Shown one piece after another: positions 9,541 through 17,297 of a stretch of 64,000 bases of DNA (position 1 is its first letter; the number at the start of each line of letters is the position of its first letter). The stretch comes from Chitinophaga sp. LS1. Lineage in GTDB: Bacteria > Bacteroidota > Bacteroidia > Chitinophagales > Chitinophagaceae. The notes below the pieces were generated by a model. It had not been told where the DNA came from. It worked only from the letters and a program-made list of their open reading frames with translations, and made no database searches. The translations under genes were made by a program, and so were the position numbers. The stretch spans positions 6,574,501 to 6,638,500 of the forward strand of contig NZ_CP128362.1 of assembly GCF_034274695.1 (NCBI RefSeq), read 5' to 3'.

Positions 9541-10206
9541 TTACGGTTTACTTCTAATAATAGACATCATTGGATCATATTCCCAAAATTCCAATTCACT
9601 CCTTAGATCACTTTCCAGGTCGTTCCCATAAGTCTGCCTGTAGATGGCGGCTACCTGTTCATATGCAGCCTTTGATGGTATCTCAATGAATACAGCTTTA
9701 ACTGCACTCTCATCAGTTCCCGGGAAAAGGCCATAGTGAATATCAAATGCCGCTTTGAGACGCTGTGCCCAGGAAAGATATTGAGTTGGACCAATCACAA
9801 CAGAAGAAGATGAATTTAAGGCATCTGGTTTGCCAGCAATAATGGCTAATAGCTCATTATACTCAGTGGTTTGTAGCTCATCCTGCATATCCCTCATCAT
9901 GGTACGATTGTATAATCGTGAATAACTATTCATTACCTTCACGAAATCCTCCTTACTGGGAATACTTCGAATAGTGTCACGTAAGGCTTCTACATCCGTA
10001 CCCCACCAACCATCATTTTCAAAGGCCATCTTTACCTGTTTGGCAAAAGCAGGAATACTACCACTCTCAAAGGTTTTCTGTTCTTCATTATTCGCCCTGT
10101 TATTGAGCACTATTTTCCTTCCGATAATAAATGCTCCGCCTAATACCACTATCCCAATGAGACTATATTGAATTTTTTCACGGGTTGTAAGTGCGTCTTT
10201 TCCCAT
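9541..10206 (-). CDS. Membrane-anchored protein with two annexin-like helical repeats
   Basis: The 221-aa protein has an N-terminal membrane helix (about 12-30). Two repeats of about 75 residues follow. Each has the pattern hydrophobic-AF, a G-T-D (GTDVEAL, GTDESAV), a helix ending IPSK, then Y..(T/L)Y and a helix ending before a final II. This GTDE plus YxxxYGxDLxxDL pattern (second repeat: YGNDLESDL) resembles annexin core repeats. No recognisable calcium-binding loop set is complete. The neighbours are also membrane-anchored, so membrane or wall attachment is likely. Confidence 0.7.
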   Translation of the reverse strand: MGKDALTTREKIQYSLIGIVVLGGAFIIGRKIVLNNRANNEEQKTFESGSIPAFAKQVKMAFENDGWWGTDVEALRDTIRSIPSKEDFVKVMNSYSRLYNRTMMRDMQDELQTTEYNELLAIIAGKPDALNSSSSVVIGPTQYLSWAQRLKAAFDIHYGLFPGTDESAVKAVFIEIPSKAAYEQVAAIYRQTYGNDLESDLRSELEFWEYDPMMSIIRSKP

Positions 10207-10216
10207 CTTACAATAG

Positions 10217-10399
10217 TTAAACTCCTAAAAATTGCTTAGCTATCGCCGTTTTGCTGGCATCCGTTTTCAGAACGTGGGCCATTTTTGCAAGTTCAGCAGC
10301 TGTTAAATGGCTGGCTAAGGTGGCAAATGCTGAAATCTTATCTTTTGCCTCATTCTCACTGGAAGCCTTAATCTTGATATTATAACTATACTCTTTCAT
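10217..10399 (-). CDS. Small hypothetical protein (60 aa)
   Basis: A 60-aa soluble protein with a short basic beta-like N-terminus (KEYSYNIKIKASS) followed by two Ala-rich helices. It sits 10 bp upstream of the annexin-like gene on the same strand. The N-terminal half looks like a small alpha/beta scaffold. Family and role not recognised. Confidence 0.6.
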   Translation of the reverse strand: MKEYSYNIKIKASSENEAKDKISAFATLASHLTAAELAKMAHVLKTDASKTAIAKQFLGV

Positions 10400-10454
10400 G
10401 TTGGAATGGATTTAATAAATGCTTAAAATGAATTAATTATGCTTGAGCTATTCT

Positions 10455-11261
10455 TTAATGTCCAAGGTGGGCGAGAACAGATGAAATTTTTTCAGGACTA
10501 TTTGCCAGAACATCCATAATGGTAAAAACGGCTATCATTTGTTGCTCATTAAACCGCTCCTGCATTTGGGCAATAAGAGATAACCGGTTACGGGTAATTT
10601 CATCGGGTTGATCGTCATTGGATCTCTCAAAGCTCACAGATGTTTCAGGCAATGTAGCCGGTGAGGAATTAGCAGGTGCCTCAGCGCCTAACAAACCTGC
10701 TAGTGCCGCTCCGCCTGGCAATTTGGATACATGCTGTTGTACCAGCCCCTTTAACACAACACTGGCTACTTCTCCTAGCGATACCGCATTGGTATATCGT
10801 TTATCCTCCATCTCCTTAATACGATTCTGCAACACATCAGCATATTCTTCTGCTTCAGTTAGCTGAGCCTGCACGTCTTTCAGTTTCTCTCTCATTCTAT
10901 TCAATTCATACTCACGTTCCTTCTCTTCCATCTTCTGCGCTATCATCTGGTCTATCTCCCCTAAACCATTTAGTGTTGTGCTAGTCCTGCTTCCATTATC
11001 TGCATTTAGAATAAAAGAATACCGGGTATTCCTGTTCGTATTAGGACCGTCATAAATTAATATGCTCAAATTCCTTGTTGAATCTTTTATCTCCTGCTCA
11101 TATTCATCAAACTCAGAAACATCATCGGTCCTGGAGACAATATGAAATCCGTCAACCTTTATCTCATAATCACGTGGGCGATTTTTATCTGCTTCACGTT
11201 GAAGAAAGCGTTTAAGGAAATCTACTTTCTGTTGATCAAATTTTTCTTCTATTAGTGGCAT
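10455..11261 (-). CDS. Coiled-coil protein with Gly/Ala hydrophobic patch
   Basis: The 268-aa protein has a charged alpha/beta N-terminal domain (1-95), a strong coiled coil (about 105-155, many Glu/Arg heptads), then an Ala/Gly-rich hydrophobic segment (KLPGGAALAGLLGAEAPA) and a helical C-terminus. A LNGLGEID stretch just before the coiled coil resembles the Gly-rich motif of other operon proteins. It starts 1 bp after the next gene's stop. A scaffold or internal virion role is possible; the family is unknown. Confidence 0.7.
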   Translation of the reverse strand: MPLIEEKFDQQKVDFLKRFLQREADKNRPRDYEIKVDGFHIVSRTDDVSEFDEYEQEIKDSTRNLSILIYDGPNTNRNTRYSFILNADNGSRTSTTLNGLGEIDQMIAQKMEEKEREYELNRMREKLKDVQAQLTEAEEYADVLQNRIKEMEDKRYTNAVSLGEVASVVLKGLVQQHVSKLPGGAALAGLLGAEAPANSSPATLPETSVSFERSNDDQPDEITRNRLSLIAQMQERFNEQQMIAVFTIMDVLANSPEKISSVLAHLGH

Positions 11262-11262
11262 A

Positions 11263-11577
11263 TTATGGATGTATAATTACCTGTAAAAATTCTATGTGTT
11301 GTCTATGATTGGCATAATTCTCTACTTCGATGTTCCCCATGTGCTCATACTGCAACTCGTTAACTGTGTCTACTGTGAGGTCGTATATACCAAAAGCACT
11401 CTGTACCCGAATCATAACAGCAGGGTTAATGAGCAAAAACATATGTGAATCAGCCAGGATAGTAACGGTTTGCCTGGGCCTTAATACATAGTGCCTGAGC
11501 CTTATGTAATAGCTGTTAGTATAACCTAACTCCCTCATTCTTCCATCAATATATTGCTGGGCAATTGCTGTAGTCAT
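11263..11577 (-). CDS. Small beta-rich protein, candidate minor structural protein
   Basis: The 104-aa product is rich in beta-branched and aromatic residues with alternating patterns (YIRLRHYVLRPRQTVTIL). There is no signal peptide or membrane helix. It overlaps the upstream gene by 4 bp (ATGA-type coupling) and belongs to a run of four small beta-rich genes between 11263 and 13221. A small jelly-roll or connector protein is plausible but not shown. Confidence 0.6.
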   Translation of the reverse strand: MTTAIAQQYIDGRMRELGYTNSYYIRLRHYVLRPRQTVTILADSHMFLLINPAVMIRVQSAFGIYDLTVDTVNELQYEHMGNIEVENYANHRQHIEFLQVIIHP

Positions 11578-12038
11578 TTTCGATTAACTTGAATCCATAA
11601 TGTTATGCTTATCCTATATGCTATATCCTTCGCCAACCTTTCTCCTAATAAATCCTTATAATTCGCATAAAAGCAGTTACACGAGGGGAGGAAAATAGTT
11701 TCTGGTGAGTTCATTCTTCTCTGAGCAATTCCATTCTTTTGTAATAAGGTCGGCTTTGTAAATCCTGCCTGGTACGTTGTAAGGCTTAAATCTGACTTCA
11801 GTGCCTGGGAAGATTCAAATTTGCATATGGTGTTATAGCACCCATTGGCTTTTCCAGTGGCCTGAAATTGTAAGAAACCTACCTGCCCAGTTCCTGTAGC
11901 CTTCACATCCTGCATTAGCTGGACACTACTGGCCACTCCTGTAATTGCAACGACATCCCTGGAAATATTTAGTTGGAAATATTGATGTTCTCCAGCCCTG
12001 GTTATTAACAGGGTATGAACTATTATTTCTTCCCTCAT
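11574..12038 (-). CDS. Beta-rich protein, candidate virion protein
   Basis: The 154-aa protein has alternating hydrophobic strands throughout (YFQLNISRDVVAITGVA), several Cys residues near the C-terminus (SCNCFY) and no export signal. It overlaps both neighbours by 4 bp, so the three genes are probably made in fixed ratio. The composition suits a beta-sandwich. I do not recognise the family. Confidence 0.6.
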   Translation of the reverse strand: MREEIIVHTLLITRAGEHQYFQLNISRDVVAITGVASSVQLMQDVKATGTGQVGFLQFQATGKANGCYNTICKFESSQALKSDLSLTTYQAGFTKPTLLQKNGIAQRRMNSPETIFLPSCNCFYANYKDLLGERLAKDIAYRISITLWIQVNRK

Positions 12039-12415
12039 AACTCTACCTGTTCACAGTCCAAATAAAGGCTCACCCTATATGATTCAAATGTCATGCGCGT
12101 ATCATTACTATCCTTGTATTCCATTCTCACTAATCCATTACCAACCGGGATATTAGTAACATAATACCTCGCGTTCGGGGATACATTTATACCACACATC
12201 AACAGTTTCGTTTCATAATTCTCCGGAAATATTTCCTGTTTGTTGACCTCGATCCGCTGAGAACCTCTATAGTAGAGTAGATCTTCTTTATCAGCGGTCA
12301 ATAGTATTCCTTTAATGAAAGTGATATTCTTATCTAATTCGAACGTCTGTGAAAAGATCCTATCACTAGCGGTAACAGCAATATCAAATCTCTTTTTAAC
12401 AATGGTAGTAGCCAT
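12035..12415 (-). CDS. Beta-rich protein, candidate virion protein
   Basis: A 126-aa protein of short beta strands (TIVKKRFDIAVTAS, then GNGLVRMEYKDSNDTRMTFESYRV) without membrane segments. It could form a single jelly roll. It is coupled to the downstream 154-aa gene by a 4-bp overlap and lies 77 bp downstream of the 242-aa candidate capsid gene. The function is inferred from fold-like composition and position only. Confidence 0.6.
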   Translation of the reverse strand: MATTIVKKRFDIAVTASDRIFSQTFELDKNITFIKGILLTADKEDLLYYRGSQRIEVNKQEIFPENYETKLLMCGINVSPNARYYVTNIPVGNGLVRMEYKDSNDTRMTFESYRVSLYLDCEQVEL

Positions 12416-12492
12416 AAAATGATTTTTTAGGATTAGGATATACGGCAGCAGATGAAAATCTGCCGCCTGATAAAGCTTAAATAAAGGAACAA

Positions 12493-13221
12493 TTATGGCG
12501 TAGTTATCGTACCATGAAGACCCGCATATATGTATGTATTAGCTGGAAGCCCTTCTGTGCTTCCCAACTCTACAGTCAGTTCGATTAAAACGTCATCAAC
12601 AATCAACCGGGGATTTGCCAATTTGTAATAACCTACCGGAACCTGGGTATATTGATCCGTTCTGAATACGTAATTAGAAGTTTCCGGTACTATCTGCTTT
12701 TTATTATACTTCACATTAAATTCCCCATTCAGTAATGCTGAATAATTTTCCAGCCCCACATACTTGGTTGAGAGTATCTGATCTTTTCCACTGCTTGCAG
12801 CGGTACCTGCTAGCAGGTATATACCAGATACCAATAAAGCCTGGTTTTTGGGTAGCTTCGCATTGGAGATATTACGAAATCCAACTTCACGGTCATCCTG
12901 TGTCTCCCACATCTTAATAGTCTTGGAATTAACTGGTTTAATTGAATAGATCAAGGTATCTGCCAGGCGAAGATCACCCTTGACTAACGCTTCTTTAATG
13001 GAGGCGGGTAATTCACCAAAAAATTTCTCCATTTCTGCACGGGAGCCTTTTGAAGGAGCACCAGTAGAAGCCAGTTTATTAACCGTACGCTGTCTTTTTA
13101 CTGGATTCATTCTTTTTAATTCTCCTATCAATTCATCGCCGTCAGACCCATCTAATCCAAGTAATGCACCAGAGTTATTATATTCTTCGAGTGGACCATT
13201 TAATCCGTCTAAACCGAGCAT
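12493..13221 (-). CDS. Candidate major capsid/structural protein
   Basis: The 242-aa protein opens with two Gly-Asp motifs (GLDGLNG at 3-9, GLDGSDG at 22-28), a short helical basic stretch (about 30-60), and then a long beta-rich body (about 85-242) with many Tyr, Val and Asn residues and no membrane segment. It is the largest soluble beta-rich product of the block. That, plus a removable-looking N-terminal tail, makes it the best capsid candidate. No sequence-level match to a known capsid family is claimed. Confidence 0.6.
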   Translation of the reverse strand: MLGLDGLNGPLEEYNNSGALLGLDGSDGDELIGELKRMNPVKRQRTVNKLASTGAPSKGSRAEMEKFFGELPASIKEALVKGDLRLADTLIYSIKPVNSKTIKMWETQDDREVGFRNISNAKLPKNQALLVSGIYLLAGTAASSGKDQILSTKYVGLENYSALLNGEFNVKYNKKQIVPETSNYVFRTDQYTQVPVGYYKLANPRLIVDDVLIELTVELGSTEGLPANTYIYAGLHGTITTP

Positions 13222-13238
13222 AGTGTGTATTTTAAAGG

Positions 13239-13877
13239 TTATAAATTATAATCAGAAACATCCCCTAAATCAGATAGATCTGCAATTGGGCCTTCTATAC
13301 CAGGGAAATTATAATCTGGAGATACACCGACACCTCCCTGTAGCTGAAGCCTGGACATAGCGCTATTTTCAACCTGGTCTTCAATAGCATTTAACCCTTC
13401 AATTCCGGCGATCTCGTTTGCATAATTAAAATATTGAAGACCTCCAATCCCGGATACTGTGGATGCAGCAGTGCTTGTTTTATTCTTAATAAACTTATCG
13501 ATATAGAGCTTTTGGGAAAAAGTATCTTTAAAGGCGACAACTCTATCTTTAAACCCAAGAAGGCTATCATCTTCTATACCACTTACAGATGACTGGGTTT
13601 GAAATCCATTGGCGGCCATCATACCTACCCCCAAAAGACTTATTGCTTTATTGCCAACGAAATGTCCCAGTCCAGTTACCCCGATGCCGATTAATAATGA
13701 TGGCTTACCGATAGCTGACCCCAACAAACCGCCGCCCAGGACACCGATTAATAATTCCTTTCCTGTCTCAATTACACTATTCTTTAAATCTCCTTTAGTG
13801 TCCAATGTCCGGGCAATAGTCTGATAATGGGTCTGCTGCGCTTTTTTAGCATAACGATTACTTGTTTTCTTACTCAT
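13239..13877 (-). CDS. Glycine-zipper membrane protein with GIEGL motifs
   Basis: The 212-aa protein has a basic N-terminus (SKKTSNRYAKKA), two Gly-rich hydrophobic segments (about 42-70 and 72-92), a charged helix and an acidic C-terminus. GIEGLN (158-163) and GIEGP (193-197) repeat the Gly-rich motif seen in the neighbours. The glycine-zipper pattern resembles proteins that insert in or fuse membranes. It lies between two other motif-bearing genes. A membrane-associated virion protein is inferred. Confidence 0.65.
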   Translation of the reverse strand: MSKKTSNRYAKKAQQTHYQTIARTLDTKGDLKNSVIETGKELLIGVLGGGLLGSAIGKPSLLIGIGVTGLGHFVGNKAISLLGVGMMAANGFQTQSSVSGIEDDSLLGFKDRVVAFKDTFSQKLYIDKFIKNKTSTAASTVSGIGGLQYFNYANEIAGIEGLNAIEDQVENSAMSRLQLQGGVGVSPDYNFPGIEGPIADLSDLGDVSDYNL

Positions 13878-13899
13878 ATAATAATAGTTTTCACATTAT

Positions 13900-14664
13900 T
13901 TACATTAAGGCAACTTTTGTCTTCCTCTTAAAATTCTTTCTCTTCTTACCATTCTTTGGCTTCGCACTGGCAGGAATACCATTGAGGTGTTGCTTCCCGT
14001 TATGATCGCTTGTATGTAGCATTTTCATTCCGACTGTGATAGCGGCAATAGCCCCAACACCAATTACAGCAGGTAACAGCCATTTTTTGTTCTTCTCCCA
14101 AAATCCCTGCGAAATTTTAGCCGCCGTGGTTGTATTCGCAACATCTGATACGGTGAGTGATGAGGATGTCGAAACGGGCAATAGTGACGAGTCAGACGAG
14201 GCATCATCAATATCTTCTGATGCAACCTTTGCAGATGAACTATTAGATGATGCTGATGAATCATAAGAACTATTCTCGCTTTCATCACTGGTTACTGGTA
14301 CTGTAGAGGAACTGGATGATGTATTTGTAGCGACAGCGGTCGTAACTGGCGAGGTGGTTGATGGGGTTTCCGCTGCTTCTTTATCGGCAGCAGCCGTTTC
14401 TGTGTCGGAAAAGTCTTCCGATCCCTTTTGCCCCCCGCCAAATATGTTTCCAATACCCTTGATGATCTTTGATAACGCAGCGATGGCAGCAGAAGCTGCC
14501 GCAATTGCAGCGCCAGTAGCAGGCTCTCCCAGCTCTCCAAAACCTTCAAATCCCTCCATTCCATTCACATTTTCATCATAATAGATGTCTGGACCAAGTA
14601 GTGTAGCAAGCGGCGTACTGCTGTTCATATATAATACTGAAGCATCACTATCGACAAAACCCAA
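13900..14664 (-). CDS. Membrane protein, probably C-terminal part of a frameshifted fusion
   Basis: The 254-aa product has a motif tail (GMEGFEGFGELG, 35-46), an Ala/Gly amphipathic helix (about 50-78), a long Ser/Thr/acidic linker, a membrane helix (about 193-215) and a basic C-terminus (KKRKNFKRKTK). The only upstream start is a poor TTG at 14664. The frame stays open back to a TGA at 14749-14751 and encodes a basic stretch (NPKNLKKAILKGKGNKNKE). That reads as a natural continuation of the protease gene if one extra G is supplied in the GGGG run at 14738-14741. So this may be the second half of one longer protein; a start at the internal Met 13 is the alternative. Confidence 0.6.
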   Translation of the reverse strand: MGFVDSDASVLYMNSSTPLATLLGPDIYYDENVNGMEGFEGFGELGEPATGAAIAAASAAIAALSKIIKGIGNIFGGGQKGSEDFSDTETAAADKEAAETPSTTSPVTTAVATNTSSSSSTVPVTSDESENSSYDSSASSNSSSAKVASEDIDDASSDSSLLPVSTSSSLTVSDVANTTTAAKISQGFWEKNKKWLLPAVIGVGAIAAITVGMKMLHTSDHNGKQHLNGIPASAKPKNGKKRKNFKRKTKVALM

Positions 14665-14720
14665 CCCAGCTACAGCAACCTCCTTATTCTTATTGCCTTT
14701 ACCTTTAAGAATGGCCTTCT

Positions 14721-15611
14721 TTAGATTCTTGGGATTACCCCAGCTGTTTCAAATATTGATTCCAACTTTTCCCTGACCTTCACCAATTTGTCGAACTTAT
14801 CCTTTATAATACCACGCTTCACTGCCTCTTCAGGTGACAGGTAAGCATACTTTATCCTTGATGCTACCTTGAACAAGTTCAGTTTCATGGCAGCAAGGAC
14901 ACCGTTTCTCAACAAAATGGTAGCTGGATTTATTTTATTAATCTTACTCAGAACTTTCTTGAAAAATCCTTTCTTCTTTTTCTTTTTCGCTGCTGCTCCT
15001 AACTCCCCTATATTTCCATCAAATACAAGATCATTGCCTCGCTCACCTACTCCCTGCAGGCCGTCTAAATATTGTAGATCCATAACTATATCTTTTTTTT
15101 CACTAAATGGTACCTCGTAGTTAAAATGATCTGTTACGCAGTCTATAATGATCATTTTACCCCTATCATTTACTACTGGATAAATGTGTTGAAAATGATC
15201 ACGCTGATATTTAGTAATCCTTAGACTATGAGGAATATGAAGATTACTTAAAATGCTGCTAATAAAAGTGCTGTAACAGTCACAATCCACTCCTGTTTTC
15301 CTGTCAGCCCATGTGCGACTTGGGCTACGTATCTGCTCCAAACCTTCTGCATCTTTCTGGTATGCCACGTTGTTATAAACAAAGTGCCAGATGTTTTTAC
15401 AAGTATCATATACAGTGGGTCCAGATAATTTCTGTGCAATTCTTGAGGTCTGAGAAAGAGTTCTCCCAACTACCTTATGGATAAATGAAACAGTATCCTC
15501 CAGGGTGGCATTTTCCACTACTGTTTTATCTCTATTCATCGCTGGCGGAAAAAGGTAGTCGTACTCTCTTCCTGGGTAAACCTTTCTTCTTGTAGCAGCC
15601 TGCATATCCAA
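14721..15611 (-). CDS. Transglutaminase-like cysteine protease domain protein
   Basis: The 296-aa protein has a transglutaminase/papain-like core. Cys112 sits in GVDCDCYSTF, His142 in HIYPVV and Asp157 in IIIDCVTD, a C-H-D triad in the usual order. A Gly-rich region follows (LDGLQGVG 182-189, NIGELG 199-205), then a poly-Lys stretch and a helical domain. Such domains in mobile elements act as cysteine proteases or cell-wall amidases. Together with the shared motif in its neighbours, a maturation-protease role is conceivable. It ends 57 bp upstream of a TTG-started ORF and is probably joined to it through a -1 frameshift. Confidence 0.7.
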   Translation of the reverse strand: MDMQAATRRKVYPGREYDYLFPPAMNRDKTVVENATLEDTVSFIHKVVGRTLSQTSRIAQKLSGPTVYDTCKNIWHFVYNNVAYQKDAEGLEQIRSPSRTWADRKTGVDCDCYSTFISSILSNLHIPHSLRITKYQRDHFQHIYPVVNDRGKMIIIDCVTDHFNYEVPFSEKKDIVMDLQYLDGLQGVGERGNDLVFDGNIGELGAAAKKKKKKGFFKKVLSKINKINPATILLRNGVLAAMKLNLFKVASRIKYAYLSPEEAVKRGIIKDKFDKLVKVREKLESIFETAGVIPRI

Positions 15612-16094
15612 TTACTTTTTCAATGTTATTTCCTTCTGATCGTTATAAGGCACACGTGACCAACCTAAATCAATAGTAGTAATCGTCTCTACCTTTACTG
15701 TTATTGATTCCTTGTTTAGTAAAGCCTTAATAACATCATAAGCAACTGAAAAGAAGCTCATAGTAGATATTTCAACCTGGATGTTATCAATCATGACCTG
15801 ACCAAATGCTGGAACAGTAATATCCTTATCAATAACCTGGCTGCTTCCGAGAATAGAATCTTTATGGCTTATCTTCACATATGGGAACTTCACTTTGAAG
15901 CTTGCCCCAGTTGGATTCTTCAGTAAAGCATCAATACGGATTGTCAGACCAGAAAGTGATAGAGAATGAATTGTTGCGGTGGGGACAACTTCTAATTGTA
16001 CGGAAGCCCGTCGCATATTGGCGAAATAACTTATAACGGCTATTACCCCGGCTCCAACTGCTGTGCCCATTATTAATTTATTCAGTGTTGCCAT
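15612..16094 (-). CDS. LEA2/WHy-domain membrane protein
   Basis: The 160-aa protein has an N-terminal membrane helix (about 8-25) followed by a beta-sandwich of LEA14/WHy type, with the family's NPTG element (LLKNPTGASFKVKFPYVKIS). These domains bind surfaces or act in stress and cell-envelope contexts. Here the domain would face away from the membrane beside a set of other anchored proteins. The gene abuts the protease gene and overlaps the upstream gene by 17 bp. Confidence 0.7.
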   Translation of the reverse strand: MATLNKLIMGTAVGAGVIAVISYFANMRRASVQLEVVPTATIHSLSLSGLTIRIDALLKNPTGASFKVKFPYVKISHKDSILGSSQVIDKDITVPAFGQVMIDNIQVEISTMSFFSVAYDVIKALLNKESITVKVETITTIDLGWSRVPYNDQKEITLKK

Positions 16095-16332
16095 TTCCCT
16101 TATTTGTTTTTTTGTGATGTACGCGCCTGTATCGGGTACTAGTTAGTTTCCGCTTCCGCCGTCGCTGGATATACTCACCTGCTAGTTTAAAAGCTAGCCA
16201 TATTGCACCACCGGTTAATGCCTTTAAAGCATATTCAAACAAACCGGTCATATCAATATTGGCCAGGAGAATTGTTGCAGGCAATAGGATATTATTAAGA
16301 GAGGAATCGCCGTGGTTTGTTTCTGTTCTCAT
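16078..16332 (-). CDS. Small membrane protein with basic tail
   Basis: The 84-aa protein has one or two hydrophobic helices (about 14-30 and 35-55) and a strongly basic C-terminus (YIQRRRKRKL..RYRR) that could bind DNA or membrane lipids. It is the first gene after the 10-bp repeat array at 16392-16451, so it probably opens the structural transcription unit. Family unknown. Confidence 0.65.
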   Translation of the reverse strand: MRTETNHGDSSLNNILLPATILLANIDMTGLFEYALKALTGGAIWLAFKLAGEYIQRRRKRKLTSTRYRRVHHKKTNKGNGNTE

Positions 16333-16391
16333 AATTTAGTTTTTACTGTTTTGTAGTACAAAGTTCCGACGATGGTAAATGACGGTGTCCT

Positions 16392-16451
16392 GATTATGTT
16401 GGATTATGCAGGATTATGTCGAATTATGTAGTTTTATGTCGAATTATGTCA
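16392..16451. repeat. Six 10-bp phased repeats, candidate operator/promoter array
   Basis: Six consecutive 10-bp units fit RWTTATGTNG-like variants: GATTATGTTG, GATTATGCAG, GATTATGTCG, AATTATGTAG, TTTTATGTCG, AATTATGTCA. The invariant core is TTATG (CATAA on the coding strand). The 10-bp period puts every unit on the same face of the helix. The array sits just upstream of the structural operon and overlaps the 3' end of a small helix-turn-helix gene. That suggests an activator/repressor array or replication iterons. Confidence 0.8.
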
Positions 16452-16676
16452 AATATTACTATCCCTGAACTCCAAATCACCGGGTAATCCCAACCTGTTA
16501 ATAATAATCAGCACCTGGTTAACTGTGTACATATGGCCTACCCTTTCACCAATCAATGGAAGATGTGGTTTCAACCATCTGTTAAAGGTCCGGTAGTTTA
16601 CCTTATATAATTTGGCGAGTTGTGCTGTATTATATGCGCGTAGTTCGAAAATGACCTTTGGATTATTGGTACTCAT
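16449..16676 (-). CDS. Small helix-turn-helix DNA-binding protein
   Basis: A 75-aa protein with a MerR/excisionase-like winged-helix pattern: YNTAQLAKLYKVNYRTFNRWLKP, then a GHMYTVNQV wing and a final helix. Its stop lies inside the 10-bp repeat array, which is its obvious candidate target. It overlaps the upstream gene by 4 bp. It may switch on or off the structural operon downstream. Confidence 0.7.
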   Translation of the reverse strand: MSTNNPKVIFELRAYNTAQLAKLYKVNYRTFNRWLKPHLPLIGERVGHMYTVNQVLIIINRLGLPGDLEFRDSNI

Positions 16677-17224
16677 AAATCAGTTATTGGTGGGTTAATA
16701 AGTAGTTGAACAATACAATTATTCCATAGCTGGATGAGGTCATATTCCCTCAATGAAATGAGTTTTGCACCGCAGCTTTTTAATATTTTGTCAGAGGGGC
16801 ATACCATGTACCGTAATAAATGCCTGGCAAAAACCTGGATGCCTTTATAATATCCTTTGACCACCTTTCTCTTTTCCCTAACTGATTGATAGAAATCATC
16901 ATAGCTAGAGATCCCGTCAGGAAATTCAGGATTAAACCAAAGTGACGGTAGATCTATCCACCTTGAGTTATCATTACGCACCGTTTTATACGATAGAAGT
17001 AATCGTTCTATCATCTTTATGAAATTCTGATCAACTGACGGTTTGCTAAGGATATTCCAGATAGCATTTTTCGCATATAAGACTTCTGCTGCGGGTAAAC
17101 GGTCGTAACACCAAAATGCATTGTAGCTTAGTACCCAGCATGCGTGCACATATGGGTGGTCTAATGGAATAGTTGGAGAATTGTTAATTGGAATTATCTT
17201 ACTCATTGTGGCATTTGTTTCCAC
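16673..17224 (-). CDS. Hypothetical protein, 5' end at IS66 junction
   Basis: The 183-aa protein is aromatic-rich and helical (CWVLSYNAFWCYDRLPAA) with no recognised domain. The frame opens with a GTG at 17224, only 3 bp from the left end of an IS66 element. The ATG at 17206 (MSKIIPINN) is a better start. The native promoter and possibly some N-terminal sequence were therefore replaced by the insertion. It overlaps the small HTH gene by 4 bp. Confidence 0.65.
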   Translation of the reverse strand: METNATMSKIIPINNSPTIPLDHPYVHACWVLSYNAFWCYDRLPAAEVLYAKNAIWNILSKPSVDQNFIKMIERLLLSYKTVRNDNSRWIDLPSLWFNPEFPDGISSYDDFYQSVREKRKVVKGYYKGIQVFARHLLRYMVCPSDKILKSCGAKLISLREYDLIQLWNNCIVQLLINPPITDL

Positions 17225-17297
17225 AAAGTAAGTATTCGGTTCTCGGCGTTCCCGAATAGAAATTAAATATTGCGATCATTGCATCAAAATTTAAACG

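Noticed and set aside
14036..14581. Several frames on both strands over the Ser/Thr-rich linker region
   Set aside because: They are shadows created by repeated Ser/Asp codons of the 254-aa membrane protein.
16392..16451. CRISPR array
   Set aside because: Units are only 10 bp with no spacers and no cas genes nearby.
1..17224. Type IV conjugation or type VI/contractile injection cluster
   Set aside because: No VirB4/TraG-like ATPase, relaxase, sheath, baseplate or ClpV-like gene is visible; small membrane proteins alone do not support these systems.
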